Source of the DNA: Adiantum capillus-veneris
Lineage: Eukaryota; Streptophyta; Polypodiopsida; Polypodiales; Pteridaceae
Length of the DNA stretch: 64,000 nucleotides
NCBI GenBank assembly: GCA_014529385.2
Contig: CM043944.1
Coordinates: 76,529,884 to 76,593,883 of the forward strand
Reading direction: 5' to 3'
The notes beneath the pieces are model-generated. The model was given only the letters and a program-made list of their open reading frames with translations. It was not told the origin of the DNA and did not search any database. The number at the start of each line of letters is the position of its first letter. The stretch's first letter is position 1. Positions 10,220 through 21,371 of this stretch are shown in pieces. The position numbers were made by a program, and so were the translations under genes.

Positions 10220-10855
10220 AAACATTCATGTATACTATATATAAATTTCTTTTTTATTTTCAAAGAGGCATAATTGGAAAAATCAAGATTTTATTAAAAT
10301 ATTCTCAATTATTTACTCAAATAACTAGTGGGATTCCTCCTTTTCTATTGCTCTCAGCCAGTTCCTTGAATCTCCATGTGGCTTGATGGTAAGCTAAGAC
10401 ACGATTTTTGTACACATTAAGCAACATATTAATTGATAAATATGCCATTTATGAGCAACTACCAATATCAAGAAAATGCTAAAGAGAGGGGGGAGGAGTA
10501 ACAAATCAAAAGAGAGGCAAGCAAGTTAGTGCTAAGACCAGATTCAAGGGTTAGTTGAGGTAGGCACCAACTCTCAGTGAGGCGGTGGACAAGGTCTTGC
10601 ACACACATGTGAGTTCTCTGAGCGAGGCTCACTCTAGGCTCGTAACATTCACGCTTTGTTTTTAATCAGGCTTGTCGTAGGAGGTTAGGTTCAGGGGGTC
10701 ATGATAGTTGCTGCTCACTCAAGGCACATAGCTTTTTGGTTTTTGACAAGGTGCTGCAAGAGGAAAGGGTGAGAGTGAGGGAGTGATTTCGACATAGATT
10801 TGTTGGGGATGACCTTGCTAGGGACTGCGGTTGTCTCTTAGCGTGAAAGGGTCGT
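10220..10855. other. Non-coding, nothing recognised
   Basis: No domain or repeat found beyond simple AT-rich stretches. Confidence 0.4.
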
Positions 10856-10977
10856 GGTTTGTGTAGGGTGAAGTTTCTCTTAGACACAACCAATAGGGTT
10901 TGTATAGGGTGGAGTTTGTCTAAGACACCTCCAATAGGGTTTCTATGAGGTGGAGTTTCTCTAAGACACCACCAAAG
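10856..10977 (+). repeat. Three-copy 41-bp minisatellite
   Basis: Units at 10856-10895, 10896-10936 and 10937-10977 share GGTTT-TATAGGGTGGAGTTT and then CTAAGACACC-CCAATAG. They differ at a handful of bases each. Confidence 0.8.
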
Positions 10978-11313
10978 AGCATGGTAGTCAATGTTGGAGC
11001 TGGGCTCTTAAAAATTCATACTTTCACACTTATAATTTGATTTGAATGAACGAATAAATGTGCAATAAAATGTTTCAAATTCTAATTTCATCGTGAATAT
11101 TTGGCCAACGTTGATTAAAAAAAAAAAAACATCCCCCAAAATCATTTTGTAAAAAATACACCCCGCAAAAAAGAGGAGACTTAATAAAAAGGGGATAAAA
11201 ATCAAACAAAAAACAAAAAAAGACAGAATACAATAAAAAAGGAATTTAAAAAAACAAAAGAAGGAAATAAAAAAATAAACAAAAATTGAGAATGTAAAAA
11301 AATACTCACAAAA

Positions 11314-11317
<4 letters not shown>

Positions 11318-11375
<58 letters not shown>

Positions 11376-11433
11376 CCCTCTCTCTCACACGCCCACACAC
11401 AGACACCCCTCTCATACACATGTGCGCACACGT

Positions 11434-11473
<40 letters not shown>
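11318..11473 (+). repeat. (CA)n and (CT)n microsatellites
   Basis: An uninterrupted CA tract covers 11318-11373. A CT-rich link follows, then a CT tract at 11436-11473. Apparent open frames across them are low-complexity artefacts. Confidence 0.95.
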
Positions 11474-11479
<6 letters not shown>

Positions 11480-11639
11480 CTTCTTGCGTGCTGGCCCCCC
11501 CTTCCCCCTGTTTTTATACATAATTACCTCCCCCAATCTCTTCTTCTTTCTCTCATGTTGGCAACCCCCGCCGTCCATGGATCCTCTCGCCCTCAATCCA
11601 TGCTGCCAGGTTCATTGACTTTCTTTAAGATTTAGTTGT

Positions 11640-12300
11640 ATTTCATTTTTCTTTTAAATTCTATTTTATTTTATTGACTTTTCATTTCAGTTCAATTTCA
11701 TTTGAATTTTAGTTAAGTTTCATTTTATTTAAATTTCGCTTCACTTCATTTCAATTAAATTAGGCATTTATTTAACTTTTTTGAAATCCAAAAAACCATT
11801 AAAAAGGACAAAAGAAACCAAAAAATATCCAAAAACTAAAAAAAAAATCACCCAAAAAAATTAACAAAAAACAGTAAAAGAAAAAAAATATATAAAAAGC
11901 AAACAAAAACCCGAAAGATGGGGGCAAAATTTAAATAAAATCTTAGAGAAAAAAAGAGAAACAAAAAATTCAAATAAAAAACTTAAATTTCACAAAATAT
12001 CTTGCAAAATCCTTTAAAAATTAAAAATTCAAATAAATTCTACTAAAAAATCAAAAAAGAAAAAGAACTCAAAGAAAATCACAAAAGAATCCAAAAAAAT
12101 CATGATGAAACAAAAAAATAAAAATTAAGGGACTTATTATTATAAAAAAAGTGTTTGTTTTAATTTTTTTAATTTTTTGTTTTTTGGTTTTTTTGTTTTT
12201 CTTACGTTTATTTTTGTTTTTTCTCCAAAACCCCAGATCCAAAAACTCAAAAAATAAACCCTCTCCATTCATCTCCATGCTTCCCACTCGCGTCACACCC
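11640..12300. other. A/T-rich low-complexity stretch
   Basis: Long runs of A-rich then T-rich sequence with no coding signal. Confidence 0.7.
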
Positions 12301-12639
12301 GTTCACGCGCTCTTATAGCACAATTGGGCTCTTTTAGACTAGATACGATCAAAGAGTTAGATTTTGCTAGATTTTGCCCAATTTGACCAGATTTGAGCCA
12401 AATTGCACGGTTAGACTCTTTTCTTACATGGATTTTGATTTTTGTCTACGTTTGGCCAGTTGACGAGCTTTAGAACTAGTTCATGCACATTTTTCCATTT
12501 TGGTTTGATTTGACAAAAGATTCCACACAATAACATTGGACCCCGATTTGTTGTAGAGATTCAAAACATCTAGAAGGCCAAATGCGAAAAGAGGGATAAA
12601 GCTTTCCTATGAAAAGTTCTTTTTGGATTCATGTCAACT

Positions 12640-12990
12640 GGAGATAAAACAAAAGCGAGAGGCTTAGATGAAGGCACCTGTGTTAGATGCAAGCACCCAA
12701 ATGAGACCCTCATGCACTTGTTCTGGGGAGTTCAAGAAATGAGAGTAATAATAGGAACAATCACGATAGGTGGGTGTTCACTTATTTGGACACTCCCTTC
12801 TTAAGATTGACCTTGCAATGGGTTGTAGATGCATCGATAATGAGAATCTCTTGAGTGACATATGCATAATAAGAGCTACGATATTGAGAGCAGTTTGGCA
12901 GTCCGGAAATACAATACTCTTTTCAGATGAGGAATGCGTCTCTGGACACAAATCTAATTCTAGAAACGTGCTGGTGGCAGCTCCTTAGTA
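12640..12990 (+). pseudogene. LINE ORF2 C-terminal zinc-binding region
   Basis: The plus-strand frame from 12652 reads ARGLDEGTCVRCKHPNETLMHLFWGV, the zf-RVT pattern (C..C.....ET..HLFW) found at the C-terminus of plant LINE RTs. After a frameshift, 12770-12988 gives RATILRAVWQSGNTILF and SNSRNVLVAAP. The first matches the usual 'alW.iW..RN..if' motif of LINE ends; the second is similar to the variable tail. Several frame breaks show it is dead. It is on the opposite strand to the endonuclease fragment at 1-190, so the two are not one copy. Confidence 0.5.
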
Positions 12991-13517
12991 GAAGGAATTA
13001 GAATTGCAAGCTACACAAAAAAAAATAGTTGGGGAGGTGCGACTCCCTTGACGTATTTTTTGGAGAACCTTGTGCAAAGAATATTCCACGGCTACTAAGT
13101 TTGGGGAAATTGAATGCAAGGAATTGGGTAGGCAAAAGCAAGGCAAGCACGCTATATGAAGTTAAAGCTATCAACAACGCATTTATGGGATATTTTTTTA
13201 ATTTTTTTTCAAAAAACCTCAAATAATATTTTTATAGTTAAAAGGATTTTACAATAATCTCCTCCAACTCTTGAATACTTTCTCACCTTTTAAGTTAACA
13301 TTAATGGAAACCTCATGAGTGGGATTACAAACCTTGGTAGTGGTGGGGGGAGGTGGTAACTAGTGTGTGACCTGTGCGTTGCTACGACCAAGAAAAGCAT
13401 GGCCATTGGGTCACACATGCACACACATACACACATTCATAGTTGTGTGTGAGTGTACGTATGCAGACAAATGGAGAGGGTGGACTGTAATTTTTGTAAT
13501 CACTCCAGGAAGATGAC

Positions 13518-13519
<2 letters not shown>

Positions 13520-13562
<43 letters not shown>
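13520..13562 (+). repeat. (CT)n microsatellite
   Basis: Uninterrupted CT dinucleotide run. Confidence 0.95.
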
Positions 13563-13566
<4 letters not shown>

Positions 13567-15970
13567 GATCTTGAGATCAAGACCTATTGAGTAGATCTTT
13601 GATATTGATAGCTGTTTTTCGGCTCTTTGTAATTGCCACAGTGAGTTACCTCACCCTACCAAAATCACCCAAACACTGTGGCTATCCCTACCATTTCACT
13701 GTACATAGGCGTGCGTGAGTCACGGGACTTTTCCCATATCTTCTTAAAAAACCCTCAATTAGCTAGTCATTGGGCTAGTTGAGCCAAAAAAATAATAAAA
13801 ATAAAAAATATAAGTATATTATGGCCCATGCGTATGTAAATATTTCTTTGTATATAGGGCTTAAATAAAAGATTTTTTCATAATTATTTTGGTATTTATT
13901 TAAATATTTCTACCTAGGTGTGTGTTATTTATGCTCTGTACATTGCCTCACCATTACCACAATTTTTCTTACCATTTTTCATACTCTTTATTCCATATAG
14001 AAATATTTTTATGTAAGCTTCTCTTATATTTGGTGTAACTCCACCCCAACAAAAATCCGAAAAAACTAGTTTTATTTATGTGTATATTTTTTTCACTATT
14101 GTGATTTTTCCCTTCCTACATTTATTATGTTTTTTTTTCTAAAAAATTAGAACACCAAAAATATTTATCTTTTTATGATAGCCTCATAATGAGAGAGATT
14201 TCTTTTGACCCCTTTATATTTTTTCCACTTATATTATTTATATTTGACATGTGCATATTTTAGACCCCTCAATATTTGATTTTCTTAGTTGTACTATGCA
14301 CTTATATCATGATCTCAACAATATCTTCAATTATAGACCTACCAAATAAGGTCAAGGGTAGGTGGCATGCATACATGCACTATGGAGGGCTCACTCTTGG
14401 AGGTATTCAAAAGAATCATCCAAAGAAGGACCCCACAAGGACCTTGTGCAGTGGAAAAAAACGGTCGGTTTTGCTGAATTTTTAAAGTTCACTTGCTCTC
14501 CGAATTTGAAAAGGTGATACAAACAAAAGTTGTAGCTCGTGGGCTGAACTTTTGCCTCAAATTTTTTCATATTTTTTTGAGCTACGAGGTGTGAGCTATG
14601 ATTTTATTAGTGGACCCCAGTTTTCCCATGCTATGAAGCTACACTCTCTCTTCCACTTTATCATTTTCCTCTTTCACACACACTTCTCCACTCATCATCC
14701 CCACCTCTCTCACCACTCCTCTCTGCACCCTACTCACCTTCTCCTCAACCTTGAAGAATAAGAGAAACCATGGTGAACTCATACCTCCCACACACAATTC
14801 CATTCCAAAATTGACCACCTAGTCTCATTTTCCCTCCTCCAAATTACCCATATCTATCAAAAAAACCACAAAATTCAGCCTCTTCTCTTAAAAGACAGCA
14901 TCATGGTGGTTGATTACTCAGCTTCAATTACCGTGTCTCTCAAGGAAGGTCAAGAGTGGAGAACAAATGTACCGTCAAAGCTAGTGGACCGTCAACAAGC
15001 ATCAAAATTGGCCCTACTCAAGACACTTGGAGCATCAACCTCGTAAGAAATCCACCTTTTCTTACCTCTTAAGAGTTTTTCTTCCTTATTTGTATCCTAC
15101 ATGGATACTCCCATTGTAAATATCCAATTCCATTTGTAAATTAATACTAACTCTACTAACACTAACCCACTATGAAAAGTCCTATCACCTCCATTTCTCT
15201 CCTCTCTCTTTCCCCACCAACTTCTGGATAATTCCAAGCAAAAGAAATTAGATAAATTGTTGAAAATCTAACCCAACTATGGTTAGAGGAATAACCCTAG
15301 CCTTCAAAATTGCTATAAAAGGAGGGTGTAGCTAGCACAAAAGGGGGAGCCATAAGCAAAAGCACTATGCTATAGCTTGAGAAGCCAAGCTCAACCTCTC
15401 TAGAAGGAGCTCTTGAGTGGAAGCTCATTGTCTTATGCATGTGCATGTGTTGTAATAGGGGATTAGCAAGGGAACTCTATGCCATTGTAAGAGAGAGAGA
15501 GTGATAATTCAATTGAGAGTAGGAAATCTATCATTTCTCCTACTAGTGTAAGCCCAACATTTGCTGAATCAAGGAGGGTGGATTTGGACTAAGCTTGGAT
15601 ACTTTGTCTCCCTTCCAACGTGAAGTAATGGACAACAATGAGGCGTAAGTGTCTTGGTGTTTTTTTTAAAGTTCTTGATAGCTTGTCTCTGGTGTTGACA
15701 TCAATCTAGCCATAAATCCCACATACTGTAAGAGGGCGACAGGGTGGAGAGGACTCCCCTGGCCTTAAGACAGTGATTGGGGTGGCTTTTCTTGTGATGT
15801 GTTGTGGTGAAATTTACGCAAGCTATGTTGAACAAATACTAATCTCACTTTGATTTGTCATGACAGATTTGTAAGAAGGTATTAATGCAACAAGCACCCC
15901 CTCCCCCTTTCTCTCTCTTTCTTAAATATATAGTTGTGTTTGCTTGATCATTGCTGATACGTTTCAAAGC
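13563..15970. other. Long non-coding stretch with one TATA-like LTR signal
   Basis: No protein domain recognised. At 15311-15322 GCTATAAAAGGAGG is a strong plus-strand TATA box. It is followed by a transcribed-leader-like stretch rich in AAGC repeats (about 15360-15620), which looks like the R/U5 part of an LTR; no primer site or partner LTR was found. Confidence 0.35.
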
Positions 15971-15979
15971 AACCCGAGC

Positions 15980-16012
15980 ACTCTCTCTCTCTCTCTCTCT
16001 CCCTCTCTCTCT
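15980..16012 (+). repeat. (CT)n microsatellite
   Basis: CT dinucleotide run with one CC interruption. Confidence 0.9.
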
Positions 16013-16257
16013 ACGCGTCCTAGTTCGCATCCAAAACTAGGTGGTGCCCCAAATTTGTGTAGGGTTAGGTTGCGGGTTTGTGTGCGTGTTTGTTGTTTTT
16101 TCCAACCCCAACCCAATTGAGCAGCACGGGAGCCTTGAAGGGTGTCTAGAGGTTGCTCTTCTTGTTGCCCGCCCCGGACCGCCTCAATATCTAAATTTGG
16201 ATTAATAGAAATTATCTTCTTCTTCTTCTCCCTCCGCCCCCCCTTCTCTCTCTCTCT

Positions 16258-16373
<116 letters not shown>

Positions 16374-16446
16374 AGCTTGAGTTCTTTCTTCTGACTCACA
16401 AGGGACAAAAAGAAGCAGGGCCGATAAGTATTTTTGTGGCTCCTCA

Positions 16447-16930
16447 TCTACATCTCTATTAAACCACCCATTACGTGATCACACAAACAGCTATCGCAGT
16501 AATAGCAGGTGTTTGGGCGCTCTGTTAAGGGCAAAATATGAGTTGCCAAGACCAACCCATACTCCCGTGTGCGTGGAGTACTGTTAAAATAACCTCTTAG
16601 TTGATGACCATAACTTCGATAGAAATAGATCTTTTGAGATGGAAGGAATTGGGCTAGCAGGTATAACCGCTCTGAAAAACCTGGCTTCATTGAATGTTCT
16701 ACGTAATAACACTGTGGCCCTAGGCCCAGAGCTTCTGTAACCATAGCCAATTTGATATTGTTCCTAAAATGCTCACGACCCCAAAGTGTTACACGAGTCA
16801 CTCGATCTTTGTATGACCACCATTTAGTCTGGGAAACAGAGGTTCCTAAGTGTGGGAATAGATATAGTTCATAACGGAGTAATGTTGTTCTCCGTGTAGA
16901 GTCACCTGATTGATAAAGGTGTGCTTTTGC
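16447..16930 (-). CDS. Unknown minus-strand exon or ORF beside the (CA)n tract
   Basis: The minus-strand frame is open for about 480 bases. It starts after a possible acceptor (TTTTTTCCATAG, about 16926-16937) and ends in a stop at 16448. The product contains RYELYLFPHLGTSVSQTKWW, YKDRVTRVTLWGREHFRNN, LAQFLPSQKIYFYRSYGHQ and a Cys-rich end (CYYCDSCLCDH). Composition is balanced, unlike random AT-rich frames nearby. I do not recognise the family. Its position between a Penelope-like RT (same strand, upstream) and a (CA)n tract suggests it is the 3' coding part of that element; this is inference. If spliced, the first Met in the frame is internal. Confidence 0.4.
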
Positions 16931-17174
16931 TATGGAAAAAACCAGTTCTTAATTGTAGGCCATTTTTTTAGCACTCCTGATATGCAAACATGCGGATATG
17001 TATATTACCCTTGTACAGTTACTCCTTAATGCTACCTTTGATAGGTTTATATATTAGTGTCTTCTGGATTTTATAGACTCACTTTCTGACTTTGAATCAA
17101 AATTGGAAGTATGAATTAATCAAAAAAATGTGTTGTCAATATGCAGCATATCGTACACTGTTTAGTTCCTTGCT

Positions 17175-17625
17175 GGATACTGTACCCCAGTTATTGGATA
17201 CTTGACTTAAGCCGAGTATATTGGTTTGTGGATAGCTGGGATGTGTGGAATAAAACTGAGCCTGTTTTTTTTTTTTAAAACCTCGATAGTCGATTCAAAC
17301 CGGGTATCGACTGCATTGGGGTTTCTAGTTGGTATTCTGTATGTGACTAGATATTTATTTGATGTGACCATGCTTTATGGTAAATAAACATCTCTATATA
17401 CTGTACCCAGTTGCTGGATGCATGACATATGCCGAGGATTATGGTGTGTGGATTTTACATTGGGATGTGTGGCTAAACCTAAGCCAGGTTAAAAAAGCTC
17501 GATGGTCGAATTGAACCGGGTATCGACGGCTTTGGTGTGTCCAATAGGTATACATTATAAGACTAGATATTTTATGATGTGACCTTGCTTTAAGGTAAAT
17601 AACACATCTCTCTCTCTCCATTTAC
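17175..17625 (+). repeat. Two-copy ~220-bp tandem duplication
   Basis: Both units follow the order CTGTACCC-AGTT-TGGAT, TGACNTA-GCCGAG, GGGATGTGTGG, AACCGGGTATCGAC, GACTAGATATTT, ATGTGACC-TGCTTTA-GGTAAATAA. Unit one runs about 17175-17400 and unit two 17401-17625. They have diverged noticeably. Confidence 0.75.
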
Positions 17626-17629
17626 ACTC

Positions 17630-18060
17630 TGTAGCGTATTTTTACCTCTCTGTTGTGTGGGGCTACCTGCAACACGTCTTGTGCCTGCGCTAGGGTTGAG
17701 GTGGCTTGTGAGTATAGTCGCATATACTGATGTAAAGTCAGACCGGATCTTCAACGGGGACTATCCCCGAGTATCTGGCCCGTATGGGTGGCGTCGAACT
17801 CTGTAGCAGGACTGTGATAGTGGCGGATCTGCTCCCGATTCGCTTCAGCAATGTATAAAAGCCCCCTAAAATTGTGAGTACTCTTACTCACTTGGCATCG
17901 TACTGTATTCACTTGTGTGCATTCTATACTGTGTGGGTGAGTGGATACTTCCTACTGGGTGCTCAATCATGCCGAAAATGAACGTGAAGGATACTGTGGA
18001 CTCTTCGTCGTCTCCTAATCTACAGGTTTTATAAAAATTCTTTGTCTTACATTTGGAATC
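17630..18060 (+). promoter_or_regulatory. Possible element promoter and first exon
   Basis: A TATA box, TGTATAAAAGCC, sits at about 17850. Downstream, an ATG at about 17970 opens the short frame MPKMNVKDTVDSSSSPNLQ, followed by AGGTTTTA, a plausible splice donor. Upstream at about 17752-17768 CGGGGACTATCCCCG forms a tight hairpin. Together this looks like the start of a plus-strand transcription unit, possibly another copy of the local retroelement. All of this is tentative. Confidence 0.25.
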
Positions 18061-18338
18061 TCTGTAGCTTCGCTGTAACAGGTTTTTTGATTTTTTAAAA
18101 TAAAAAAACCAGGTAGTCTGTTACCGTATATTTAACCTAAAGCTAATATGTCACTCTGAAGCTTTGTTGATGAAATGATTTGAAAATTTGGAAACTTGTT
18201 CCGGATACTTTTTACTGGTCTTTTGGAGATTAATGAATGTGTAGGTACTCTTTTGCTGCTGTGTGACAGTTTGGAAATTATATAATTCTTTGACTAATGA
18301 TGGTCGATGTCGTAAAATAAACAAATAATTAAGTTGCA

Positions 18339-18589
18339 ACCTGGTTCTGGAAATTGAGTGAAAGGCTCGGTTAAACTAAGTATTGCCTGGATTTTTGTGA
18401 ATGATGGGAGTTGTATGCATGGTTGCCGTATAAAGTGCCGTAAAACTGGTCTATGAGGAAAATTCTATTTTTTTTTTACCAGTTTTACGGCACTTTATAC
18501 GGCAACCATGCATACAACTCCCATCATTCACAAAAATCCAGGCAATACTTAGTTTAACCGAGCCTTTCACTCAGTTTCCAGAACCAGGT
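18339..18589. repeat. Near-perfect 112-bp inverted repeat with 27-bp spacer
   Basis: 18339-18450 and 18478-18589 are reverse complements with only two or three differences, for example AAATTGAGTG against AAACTGAGTG. The spacer ends in a T run. The stop codon of the RT ORF (18571) lies inside the right arm, so the RT is cut off where the repeat starts. Confidence 0.95.
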
Positions 18590-19773
18590 CCAAGTTCCTT
18601 TCTGTGGGCAAAGGCAATCTTTATAAGAAATGATAAGGTATAAAAAAGACCGAATGGCCCATCTAAAGGGATATTTTCATAGCATTGAGTAATGTCTGCA
18701 GTGAAGATGGAGTAAATACTATCTGGGAGGTTGATAAATAACTCAGCTGCGTTTTTTATGACCCAAAAAGGGCAATAGTCTACATTTCTGAAACTCTTAA
18801 TATCACTGTGTTTGATGCCATAGATATTTTCGATTTCTAGTAAGACAAAGTTTAAGCAGTGGGTGATATCTTTCGTAACACAAGAGAACAAGCTATTTGA
18901 AGCATCAAAAATCCATCTGAATTTATGTTTATGCATTTTGTACGTTGGGAAGAGTACAGGAATTTTTTGAGATGCAGGATAATACCCGAGACCTGATAAT
19001 TCATTGCTTAACGTTGTAGCTACGCAAAGAGGAGAGTAATCTAGTTTAAGAAAGTCATTACTATTAAGTCTAGAACTGGCAGCATCAAAAGCCAATTTTT
19101 TACATATCAAGGAAGCAGTGTTAGATGCTTTATCTAGGCCAATAATGAGCCATTTCTTTTTAATCTCATAGATAGAGGTCTTCATTTTATGTGTAAGCCA
19201 AGTAGTATCAATGCTAAGCCACGAATGTGGTAAAAGACTAATCTTTTTCCAAAAACTATTTTCGAGAGTTGATGTAAGTTGGAAGTGAACTTCCGCCTCC
19301 AATTGGATTTTTAAGGCCAAGTCGGCCAGGCATTCAAGTAATGCTGATAAGGCACATTGAGGATTTAGTGGAAAAGGGGGAATATGATTCAAGCCATTAC
19401 TCAAGAGACTTCTTACATGAGGATCCGAGATGATCTCAAGGTTCGATGTACAAACATGTGAACCAAAATCAGTGAAGTGTTTACAGAATTTTTGAAATAG
19501 ATGACAAGAGCAATTAGGTACCTCATTATTATGGAGAAATTCATTGGAATAAAATAGATTCTTAATGGGTGGCGAATATTTCCAACCAAACATCACATCC
19601 TTTAGTAATAAATTCGACCCAAAAATATGTCCAAAACATTCTGAAAAGATAGCTTGGGGAGTAAAGAAATCCAAAATTTTGCTTGTAAACAAGCAATGTG
19701 AGAAAATCCTATTACACACTTCATCTTTTGGAGGTAGGTAGCGTCTTCCGCAAGTCATCCTTCGGTCCTGCAA
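18571..19773 (-). pseudogene. Penelope-like reverse transcriptase, C-terminally truncated
   Basis: Reading right to left, the protein has a CSCHLF segment followed by HVCTSNLEIISDPHVRSLLSNG (about residues 90-125), similar to the N-terminal C.C...HV.TGDL.II....LR.LL.KG block of many Penelope-type RTs. Then come GLDKASNTASLICKK (about 223-237, cf. DK..NN..F.CKK), FPTYKMHKHKFRWIFDASN (cf. LPKIHK...RFI) and FWVIKNAAELF. RT motif A follows as FTADITQCYENIPLDG with its catalytic Asp (about 360-375). The frame ends soon after, so the motif with GIPMG and the DD box are absent. Family assignment is from motif order. Confidence 0.55.
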
Positions 19774-19774
19774 A

Positions 19775-21142
19775 TTACATGTCCAATAGGTTTCTGACTG
19801 GTAGGTTTCTTCCCCTACCTCTCACATAACTTCTACTTCTCCCTATCCCAATCACTGAATAACTCGAGGAGGGAGTTAAGAAAGATGTGTAAGACGCCGT
19901 CGAAGAAACAAGAGTATTCGGACATTTGGAAACTTGAGAATCATCTACTTCAATATTTGGTTTGATTTGGCCAACTATACTTTTGATACCTTTAAAGCCG
20001 CCATACGTGGTAAGTAGAGTCCCACATCCATCAGATCCAAGCTCTTCAAGAGTGCCACGCATAATAGATCTATATTGAATAAAGGCAATTTGGGCTAAGA
20101 CTAGATCCTTCGCTTGTCCACCGAGCCACGAGCAGAAGAGGGAAAGGTGAAATTCTTCTCCTTTATCAGGAAAGATACTAGGCAAATTGTTGAGGGCATA
20201 CCAAATAGCATGGTCAAACCAAATTATGCTTGATTCGCAGGAAGCTTTAGGGTCCAAGAATCTGCACGCACACTTAAGGTACGGCCTGAACACATTCCAA
20301 ACTATTTCGGTGTAGTAATCTGCATTGCTTTTACTAAATGTCATAACTCCTTTAGTTCTTGCATACAACCCAGTATTCGAACTACATTTTTTATCGTCAA
20401 GGAAACACATATTGAAAGGGGCTTTAATAAGATCTGCTTTGTCCAAGAGCTGGATTCCTTTCAATACTTTAAGTTTGCATTCCTCAATAGTAGCGGGCGC
20501 CAAGTTGGCAAGGAAGACCCAGGTTTCCATGGAAATAGGTGCAAGAAATCCTTTATTTGGAAACATCCACAGCTTGTGCTCAACTCCCAAGGATTCTACC
20601 TCAACTTGCCGTGATGGTAAAAAAGGAAAGGCCCTAGAGACTTTTGGTACCATGTCCAAAAGTGAAGCATCATTGAGTGAACAATGGTCTTTCTGAAATT
20701 CCTTAACAGCTTCTAGGGCAGCTGCATCTCTACAAAAGAGGCTATTCTGAGGAGGGACAATAGGAGTAGAGGGAGCTGTCACAAAGATCGGACTAAGGCC
20801 ACAAAACTTTCTAAGCAGATTAGACAGTTCAGATCCTTTGGCAGAAAAAGATGCTAAGTCTTGAGTGTGTGCTTTGGAAAGACCGGCCAGATTCGAAGAA
20901 AATTCAATCAAAAGGTTAAGACCATCACAATTGTTTTTTACAAAGAGAGCTAGAACTTTAACCCATAGGTCAAATGAAATCAGCTGGACAAGAGAAAGAC
21001 TAGACTCCTTCGAAGCATCATAAATAAGGGCAGAAGCTTCTCTATCTTGTATACATTTGAGCACAAGAAGAGAGGCAAGGGATAAAGGTTCCACAGGAAG
21101 AGCAAGTCCTTGTGAAAGGGGAACAATCTGCAAACATATCAT
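19775..21142 (-). CDS. ORF1 of the Penelope-like element, function unknown
   Basis: The frame is open for 455 codons. It starts just after an acceptor (TATGATATGTTTGCAG at about 21127-21142) and ends two bases before the RT frame. It is mostly helical and Ser/Leu-rich and has segments LSKAHTQDLASF, PFLPSRQVEVESLGVEHK and FNMCFLDDKKCSSNTGLYAR. It ends in an Arg/Gly-rich tail (SRSYVRGRGRNLP) that could bind RNA. I recognise no catalytic motif, and no GIY-YIG endonuclease is visible. The close packing with the RT frame suggests one transcript. The real start may lie in the upstream exon at 21205-21371. Confidence 0.5.
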   Translation of the reverse strand: MICLQIVPLSQGLALPVEPLSLASLLVLKCIQDREASALIYDASKESSLSLVQLISFDLWVKVLALFVKNNCDGLNLLIEFSSNLAGLSKAHTQDLASFSAKGSELSNLLRKFCGLSPIFVTAPSTPIVPPQNSLFCRDAAALEAVKEFQKDHCSLNDASLLDMVPKVSRAFPFLPSRQVEVESLGVEHKLWMFPNKGFLAPISMETWVFLANLAPATIEECKLKVLKGIQLLDKADLIKAPFNMCFLDDKKCSSNTGLYARTKGVMTFSKSNADYYTEIVWNVFRPYLKCACRFLDPKASCESSIIWFDHAIWYALNNLPSIFPDKGEEFHLSLFCSWLGGQAKDLVLAQIAFIQYRSIMRGTLEELGSDGCGTLLTTYGGFKGIKSIVGQIKPNIEVDDSQVSKCPNTLVSSTASYTSFLTPSSSYSVIGIGRSRSYVRGRGRNLPVRNLLDM

Positions 21143-21204
21143 AAGTTAGAATTCCAACTTCTAGGACGATGAGTCTAGACCTGAGGAACAAATGCAACCA
21201 GCTA

Positions 21205-21371
21205 CATCTTTTTGAAGTTTACAGCCCTATGAAGATAGGGCGTAGCCCTATAAGAGACACAAGGGAAGGTTTTTTCTATATCTTTAGCTAGACGAAGTTT
21301 TTCTGAAATCAAAGCTCTTTTTTCAGGGTTAGAATAGACTTTCATTCTTGCAGTGAGCTTTCCCACAATCT
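21205..21371 (-). CDS. Probable 5' exon of ORF1
   Basis: On the minus strand, after TTTACCAG at about 21372-21379, the frame reads IVGKLTARMKVYSNPEKRALISEKLRLAKD and then TFPCVSYRATPYLHRAVNFKK before a TAG. A GT immediately at the end (GATGTAGCT) and the acceptor at 21127 would define a ~75-bp intron. Penelope-like elements are known to retain introns. The exact junction does not restore the frame cleanly, so it is uncertain. Confidence 0.35.

Noticed and set aside
11008-11635. Open frames of 70-137 codons across CA/CT tracts
   Set aside because: They are dinucleotide or AT-rich low-complexity reading frames with no domain; the same applies to 15845-16447, 24222-24588 and 32583-32992.
17729-17775. 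Possible hammerhead ribozyme (CTGATG followed by a hairpin)
   Set aside because: Hammerhead motifs are known from Penelope-like elements, but the conserved CTGATGA...GAAA core and closing stems are not all present.
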